Assembly: GCA_963802095.1 (NCBI GenBank) | Contig: CAWDHI010000011.1 | Coordinates: 1 to 64,000 of the forward strand | Source of the DNA: CAVVEQ01 sp963802095 | Lineage (GTDB): Bacteria > Chloroflexota > Anaerolineae > Anaerolineales > Anaerolineaceae | Direction: 5' to 3' | DNA: 64,000 nucleotides | Shown: piece by piece, positions 60,444-64,000 of the stretch | Layout: every line of letters begins with the position of its first letter | Numbering within the stretch: the stretch's first letter is position 1 | Notes under the pieces: generated by a model | The model's database searches: none | What the model was told of the DNA's origin: nothing | Seen by the model: only the letters and a program-made list of their open reading frames with translations | Position numbers and translations under genes: made by a program

Positions 60444-61274
60444 TTACTTAACCCCATTCGAGGGCAAAGGTGTTTTTCTCTTTAATAAAACGGGTCCCAC
60501 TAGGTCGATCGCCCAGCCAAAGAGCATTTCCAGCAAAGGGGATACCACCAGGTAGGTGGGAACATACGCTCGACGACGCGGGTGATGAACCAGTCTGATC
60601 ACGGCGCGAGCCACCTTTTCGGGCGGAATGGCAAAGAGCTCGCCGGGGGTCCTGCGGCTGCCGCTGGAGCGTTCCTGGGCAGTGTCGAAGAATTCCGAGT
60701 TCACCGGTCCCGGGCGCAGGGTGCTGATATTTACACCGCTGCCTCGCATCTCCCGGTAAAGCGAGGTGGAGAAGGAATCCAGAAAGGATTTACTCCCGGA
60801 ATAAACGGCAATACCCTGGTTTGGCATCTTCCCGGCGATCGAACTGATATTGATCACCTGCCCGCTGCCGCGCTGCTTCATTCCCGGCAGGAAAAGCAGG
60901 CAAAAGTGAACGATGGCAGAAATGTTGACGGCCATTATCTCGCTTGCCGTCAGCCAGGGCATTTCGGCAGCGAAACCGTAATACCCCATGCCGGCGTTGT
61001 TGACCAATAGATCGAGGCGTCCGAATCTGTCCGTCACCCGATCAAAGACTCGTATTCTCTCTTTCTCCAAAGAAATATCAGCCGCCAGGGTCTCCGCCTG
61101 GCCACCGGCTGCGCGGATCTCACTAGCCAGCTGCTCCAACCGCTCCTCCCGCCGCGCGAGGAGAATGACCAGCATCCCCTCCCATGCCAGGGAGCGAGCG
61201 ACAGCTGCCCCAATACCGCTTGAAGCGCCGGTAACCAGCGCAACCCTCCCCTTGAAGGGGGAAGGCCTAACCAT
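60444..61274 (-). CDS. Short-chain dehydrogenase/reductase
   Basis: This 276-residue classical SDR has the cofactor loop ALVTGASSGIGAAVARSLAW (TGxxxGxG), NNAGMGYYGFA, the catalytic Ser in VINISSIAGKMPNQ and YSGSKSFLDSFSTSL (YxxxK). An Arg in LLARREERLEQL suggests NADPH use. The C-terminal stretch past residue 230 is hydrophobic and may attach to the membrane. It is third in the TetR-epimerase-SDR run, 24 bp after the epimerase. The substrate, a ketone, lipid or polyketide-type intermediate, is unknown. Confidence 0.88.
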   Translation of the reverse strand: MVRPSPFKGRVALVTGASSGIGAAVARSLAWEGMLVILLARREERLEQLASEIRAAGGQAETLAADISLEKERIRVFDRVTDRFGRLDLLVNNAGMGYYGFAAEMPWLTASEIMAVNISAIVHFCLLFLPGMKQRGSGQVINISSIAGKMPNQGIAVYSGSKSFLDSFSTSLYREMRGSGVNISTLRPGPVNSEFFDTAQERSSGSRRTPGELFAIPPEKVARAVIRLVHHPRRRAYVPTYLVVSPLLEMLFGWAIDLVGPVLLKRKTPLPSNGVK

Positions 61275-61298
61275 TCGTTCCAGCCTGCCAGGGGTTGG

Positions 61299-62315
61299 TC
61301 ATGACCCGTTAGCCCTGGATTTTTTGCGCTTGCGGAATAGGCGTTGGTTTTCGATGAACCAGCGCAGGGTATCATTGATGGTGTGCTCCAGCGAGCGGGC
61401 TTTATACCCCAATTCGCGGACAGCCTTGGCGTTGCTAATATGTGAATTGCTCAGCACGGTCTCGATCGAATAGGGGGTGAAATGCGGCTTCCCGCCGGTG
61501 GCACGATAATATGCCGGGGTGAAGCGGGAAACGAATTTTGCAAGTGCGATGGGTATCTTGAAGGATGGCTCAAAATGATCCACGTTCTCATGAACCATCT
61601 CCATTAACCGGGTGAGGCGGATACGCTCGCCGGAGAGGATATACACTTCTCCGCGGCGGCCTTTTTCACCGGCGAGGACGTGCCCGCGGGCAACATCGCG
61701 AACATCCACAAAATCGTAACAACCTTCGATCATGATGGATGGTCTGCGGCGGGTCCACTCCAGGAGGAGCGTGCCCATCTCCGATTTTTTATAATCATAC
61801 GGGCCGATCACACCCGTCGGGCAGACGATGACGGTGTTGAAGCCCTCGGAGGCGGCCTGCAGCACCGCTAAAGAGGCTTCGGCCTTGGTTCGGTCGTAAT
61901 CGCCCATGCGGTTTTCGGGATCGAAATCCACCTGCTCATCGATCACATTCCCCTCGGGAAGGCGTCGCAGGGCATGGATGGAAGAGGTGTAGACCAGCCT
62001 TTTCACCCGCGCCTTACGGGCTGCTGCGATGACGTTCTTCGTGCCATCCACGTTCACCCGGCGCATCTTCTCGTATTCGCCAGGCATGATCGAGATCATC
62101 CCTGCCAGATGATAGACGGTACGAATACCCTTCATGGCTTTTGATAAACTTTTCGGATCGAGGACATTGCCTTCCACGATCTCGATATCCAGCCCGCTGA
62201 GCGGGGAAAGATCCTCGCCCGGAAGAACAAAGGCGCGCACTTTTTTTCCACGAATCAAGAGTTCACGGATGACGACATTGCCGATGTGTCCCGTGGCACC
62301 GGTGACAAGATTCAT
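61299..62315 (-). CDS. NAD-dependent epimerase/dehydratase (extended SDR)
   Basis: This 338-residue extended SDR has the dinucleotide loop LVTGATGHIGNVVIRELL, VEGNVLDPKSL and NVDGTKNVIAAARKARVKRL, the catalytic Ser region LVYTSSIHALRR and the YxxxK motif in MGDYDRTKAEASLA. PTGVIGPYDYKKSEMG and DVRDVARGHVLAGEKG support the family. It most resembles dihydroflavonol reductase / 3-beta-hydroxysteroid dehydrogenase-type members rather than a sugar epimerase. It overlaps the TetR gene by 4 bp and lies just ahead of the SDR gene, so the three are one operon. Confidence 0.87.
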   Translation of the reverse strand: MNLVTGATGHIGNVVIRELLIRGKKVRAFVLPGEDLSPLSGLDIEIVEGNVLDPKSLSKAMKGIRTVYHLAGMISIMPGEYEKMRRVNVDGTKNVIAAARKARVKRLVYTSSIHALRRLPEGNVIDEQVDFDPENRMGDYDRTKAEASLAVLQAASEGFNTVIVCPTGVIGPYDYKKSEMGTLLLEWTRRRPSIMIEGCYDFVDVRDVARGHVLAGEKGRRGEVYILSGERIRLTRLMEMVHENVDHFEPSFKIPIALAKFVSRFTPAYYRATGGKPHFTPYSIETVLSNSHISNAKAVRELGYKARSLEHTINDTLRWFIENQRLFRKRKKSRANGS

Positions 62316-62908
62316 GATTCCTCCCTTTTCAATCCATTAATGATCATCTCCATGCTCCGGATGGCGGTATCGCCCCAATCAGTCGAATCCGGGTCCATCA
62401 ATCCCTGCGCCAGCGTACCCACGGCCAGCCCGACGATCATCCGGGCGGCTGCATCCGGATCCACCAGGCGCAGGCTGCCCTCATCGATTCCCCGCTGGAT
62501 ATACCCGGAAAATAGACGGGTGTAGCGGCGGTAGGGATCAACGGTGGCTTTCCAGACCTCGGGGTCATGCAGTGACTGGCTCCAGAACTCGATAAACATG
62601 GCCAGGTGGCCACCCGCTGCGGTAAAAATTCCCTGGGTGATGGAAGCCATTTCGATCAATCCGGTGGGGATATCCTTGGATTCGGCAAGCTTCTGTTCAA
62701 GCTGCAAGTCGAGAGCGCCAAGCCATTCTTCGAGGATGGCGAGAAAAACCGCTTGCTTGCTGGGAAAGTGGTGGTAGAAAGCACCCTTGCTTACCCCTGC
62801 TGCGGCGCAAATCTCGGCCACGCCGGTTGCATCGTATCCCTGGCTGGCAAAAAGGGATACGGAGGCTTCCAGGATGCTCGCACGGGTTTCCAATGATCTT
62901 TCCTGCAT
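62312..62908 (-). CDS. TetR-family transcriptional regulator
   Basis: The ATG at 62908 gives 198 residues (a TTG at 62923 is a possible alternative). The N-terminal HTH reads ASILEASVSLFASQGYDATG, then VAEICAAAGVSKGAFYHHFP and SKQAVFLAILEEW, and the helical ligand domain follows. The repressor probably controls its own operon with the epimerase and the SDR; a palindromic site lies 17 bp upstream of the start. The ligand is unknown. Confidence 0.9.
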   Translation of the reverse strand: MQERSLETRASILEASVSLFASQGYDATGVAEICAAAGVSKGAFYHHFPSKQAVFLAILEEWLGALDLQLEQKLAESKDIPTGLIEMASITQGIFTAAGGHLAMFIEFWSQSLHDPEVWKATVDPYRRYTRLFSGYIQRGIDEGSLRLVDPDAAARMIVGLAVGTLAQGLMDPDSTDWGDTAIRSMEMIINGLKREES

Positions 62909-62924
62909 AATGCTCACTTTCAAA

Positions 62925-62938
62925 ACCGACCGGTTGGT
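62925..62938. promoter_or_regulatory. Putative TetR operator
   Basis: ACCGACCGGTTGGT is a 14-bp palindrome (one mismatched pair) of the ACCnACCGGTnGGT type common in TetR operators. A further half-site, CGACCGGC, lies at 62952-62960 on the minus strand, and TATAAAAT between the two could be the -10 element. Confidence 0.65.
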
Positions 62939-63001
62939 ATCATTTTATATGCCGGTCGAAACAAAGTCAATAATATTTGCTTAACAGTTTTGTTAGATTA
63001 A

Positions 63002-63029
63002 GTTAAGAAAAACGCCCCTCTCGGGGCGG
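63002..63029 (-). terminator. Intrinsic terminator after the HD-GYP gene
   Basis: CGCCCC (63028-63023) and GGGGCG (63018-63013) pair with a 4-nt GAGA loop and are followed by TTTTTCTT on the minus strand, a few bases after the stop at 63036. Confidence 0.88.
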
Positions 63030-63035
63030 GGAATC

Positions 63036-63698
63036 TCAGGGATGCGGTGGCGGCGTGCCCAGCGATCCTGTCTTGCGCCGCACCTTTTTATCCTCCCCAA
63101 CCATGACCATGAAGGCGGCCACCACGGCCGGGTCGAAAGAAAGCCCGGATTGGCTCATGATGTACTCGATGGCCTTATCCTCGTTCCAGGCCAGGCGGTA
63201 GGGGCGGTCGGAGGTGAGGATCTCAAAAGTATCGATCACCGCAAAGATCCTAGCTTCGAAGGGGATCTGGTCCTCGGTTAATCCGCGCGGGTAACCGGTG
63301 CCATCCCATTTTTCATGGTGACAGTAGGGAATATCGATGGCCGGGCGAAGGTAAACGATAGGCCACAGGAACTGGTACGCGATATTGGGGTGCTCGTGCA
63401 TTTCTCCCCATTCCTCGGTGGTCAGACTACCGGTCTTTTTGAGGATATTATCCGGGATGCCGATCTTGCCAAAATCGTGCAACCAGCAGCCCCGGCGGAT
63501 GTGGACGATACGATCCTGGGGGACACCCATGCGCAGTGACAGCCGGATGGTGTTTTCAGCAACCCGGGAGGAATGACCTGGGGCAATGTTCTCGCGCAGG
63601 TCCAGCGCCCTGGAGAGGCTTTCAATGGTGGCGTCGAATGCCAGCATCAATTCGCCGTAAGGGAGGGAGTGGGGGGTGGTGATATCTTCAGCGGGCAT
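63036..63698 (-). CDS. HD-GYP-domain phosphodiesterase (cyclic di-GMP type)
   Basis: This 220-residue stand-alone HD-GYP protein has GHSSRVAENTIRLSLRMGV, CWLHDFGKIGIPDNILKK (HD pair and Lys), MHEHPNIAYQFL, and YCHHEKWDGTGYPRGLTED, the HHExxDGxGYP signature; IFAVIDTFEILTSDRPYR follows. It probably hydrolyses cyclic di-GMP to GMP. No receiver or other sensor domain is attached. The adjacent upstream gene is the end of a GGDEF gene (a cyclic di-GMP synthase), so the pair probably works together. Its own promoter would lie in the 86 bp between them. Confidence 0.93.
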   Translation of the reverse strand: MPAEDITTPHSLPYGELMLAFDATIESLSRALDLRENIAPGHSSRVAENTIRLSLRMGVPQDRIVHIRRGCWLHDFGKIGIPDNILKKTGSLTTEEWGEMHEHPNIAYQFLWPIVYLRPAIDIPYCHHEKWDGTGYPRGLTEDQIPFEARIFAVIDTFEILTSDRPYRLAWNEDKAIEYIMSQSGLSFDPAVVAAFMVMVGEDKKVRRKTGSLGTPPPHP

Positions 63699-63784
63699 TT
63701 CTCACGCTTTCTTCTGGTGGAAGATCCTTCACATCTGGATCGGAACCATGGACATTGATTTCTCGAACGGGAATTCAGGACTCA

Positions 63785-64000
63785 TCAGAGCACTTCCTGG
63801 CGGATATTGTTCTTTCCCGTTTTCTTTACTTCGTACATGACCGTATCGGCTTCCTGGATCAATTCCTCCACCGATTTCGGATACCCATGCGCATAACTGA
63901 CCACCCCGAAGGAAAAGGTGGTGGGGTAATTTTCGTCCACCATTTTGGCGTTCAGTCGTTCGAAGATCCGGTTGGCAGCCCGGCTGGCGGCTTTTTCCCC
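63785..64000 (-). CDS. GGDEF-domain protein, 3' end only
   Basis: The minus-strand frame enters from the window edge and stops at 63785-63787. The 71 visible residues read as the C-terminal part of a GGDEF diguanylate cyclase: YPTTFSFGVVSYAHGYPKS, then ELIQEADTVMYEVKKTGKNN, which are the conserved FSxG and ADxxxYxxKxxGKN segments. The GGDEF motif itself lies beyond the window, so the activity cannot be judged. It precedes the HD-GYP gene on the same strand. Confidence 0.85.
   Translation of the reverse strand, partial: GEKAASRAANRIFERLNAKMVDENYPTTFSFGVVSYAHGYPKSVEELIQEADTVMYEVKKTGKNNIRQEVL

Overview
The window reads as a chromosomal segment of a GC-rich, anaerobic or facultatively respiring bacterium. 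The combination of a complete fourteen-subunit NADH:quinone oxidoreductase cluster, a dnaG-rpoD pair, Thr/Pro-rich lipoprotein linkers, many small iron-sulfur and flavin proteins, and several genes with a -10 hexamer almost touching the start codon suggests Chloroflexota (Anaerolineae-like). That placement is an inference from general gene style; there is no rRNA or other decisive marker here. I see no phage, insertion sequence, integron or CRISPR array, so this is mostly ordinary backbone DNA.

Layout. 1-8.3 kb: a truncated isoprenylcysteine-methyltransferase-type membrane protein, a metallo-beta-lactamase-fold hydrolase, glgC, a calcium-type P2 ATPase, a tiny SWIM zinc-finger gene behind a terminator-like leader, a GNAT acetyltransferase, rnhB (with a problematic 5' end) and a family 2 glycosyltransferase. 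8.3-14.6 kb: tRNA-Pro, a lipoprotein esterase, gatC-gatA, small membrane proteins and a 4Fe-4S protein. 14.8-17.3 kb: rho followed by a LysM/M23 peptidase. 17.5-32.2 kb: nuoABCDEFGHIJKLMN in order on the minus strand with a DUF3052-like gene at its tail; nuoM is broken by one missing G in a homopolymer. 32.3-38 kb: a large polytopic membrane protein, rpoD and dnaG. 38-46.6 kb: a threonine dehydratase and a phosphate block (pstS-pstC-pstA-pstB, phoB-phoR, surE).

46.8-50 kb holds a nitroreductase-like protein and a PadR-led redox operon (NapH-like membrane ferredoxin plus a double-flavodoxin protein whose first lobe carries an iron-sulfur-flavoprotein cysteine motif). 50.2-59.5 kb holds a GntR-led cluster of unknown purpose: an ATP-grasp ligase transcribed divergently from GntR, an APC permease, a metallophosphoesterase, a nucleotidyltransferase-like protein, a PLP aminotransferase, an FGGY kinase and a NERD-like membrane protein. 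59.5-64 kb: DegV, a TetR-epimerase-SDR operon with a palindromic operator, an HD-GYP phosphodiesterase and the end of a GGDEF gene.

The strongest regulatory observation is a pair of Pho-box-like arrays, each four hexamers spaced at 11 bp and ending 9 nt before a -10 element, in front of pstS and surE. The best candidate for an undescribed system is the GntR-led ligase/permease/kinase/aminotransferase cluster.
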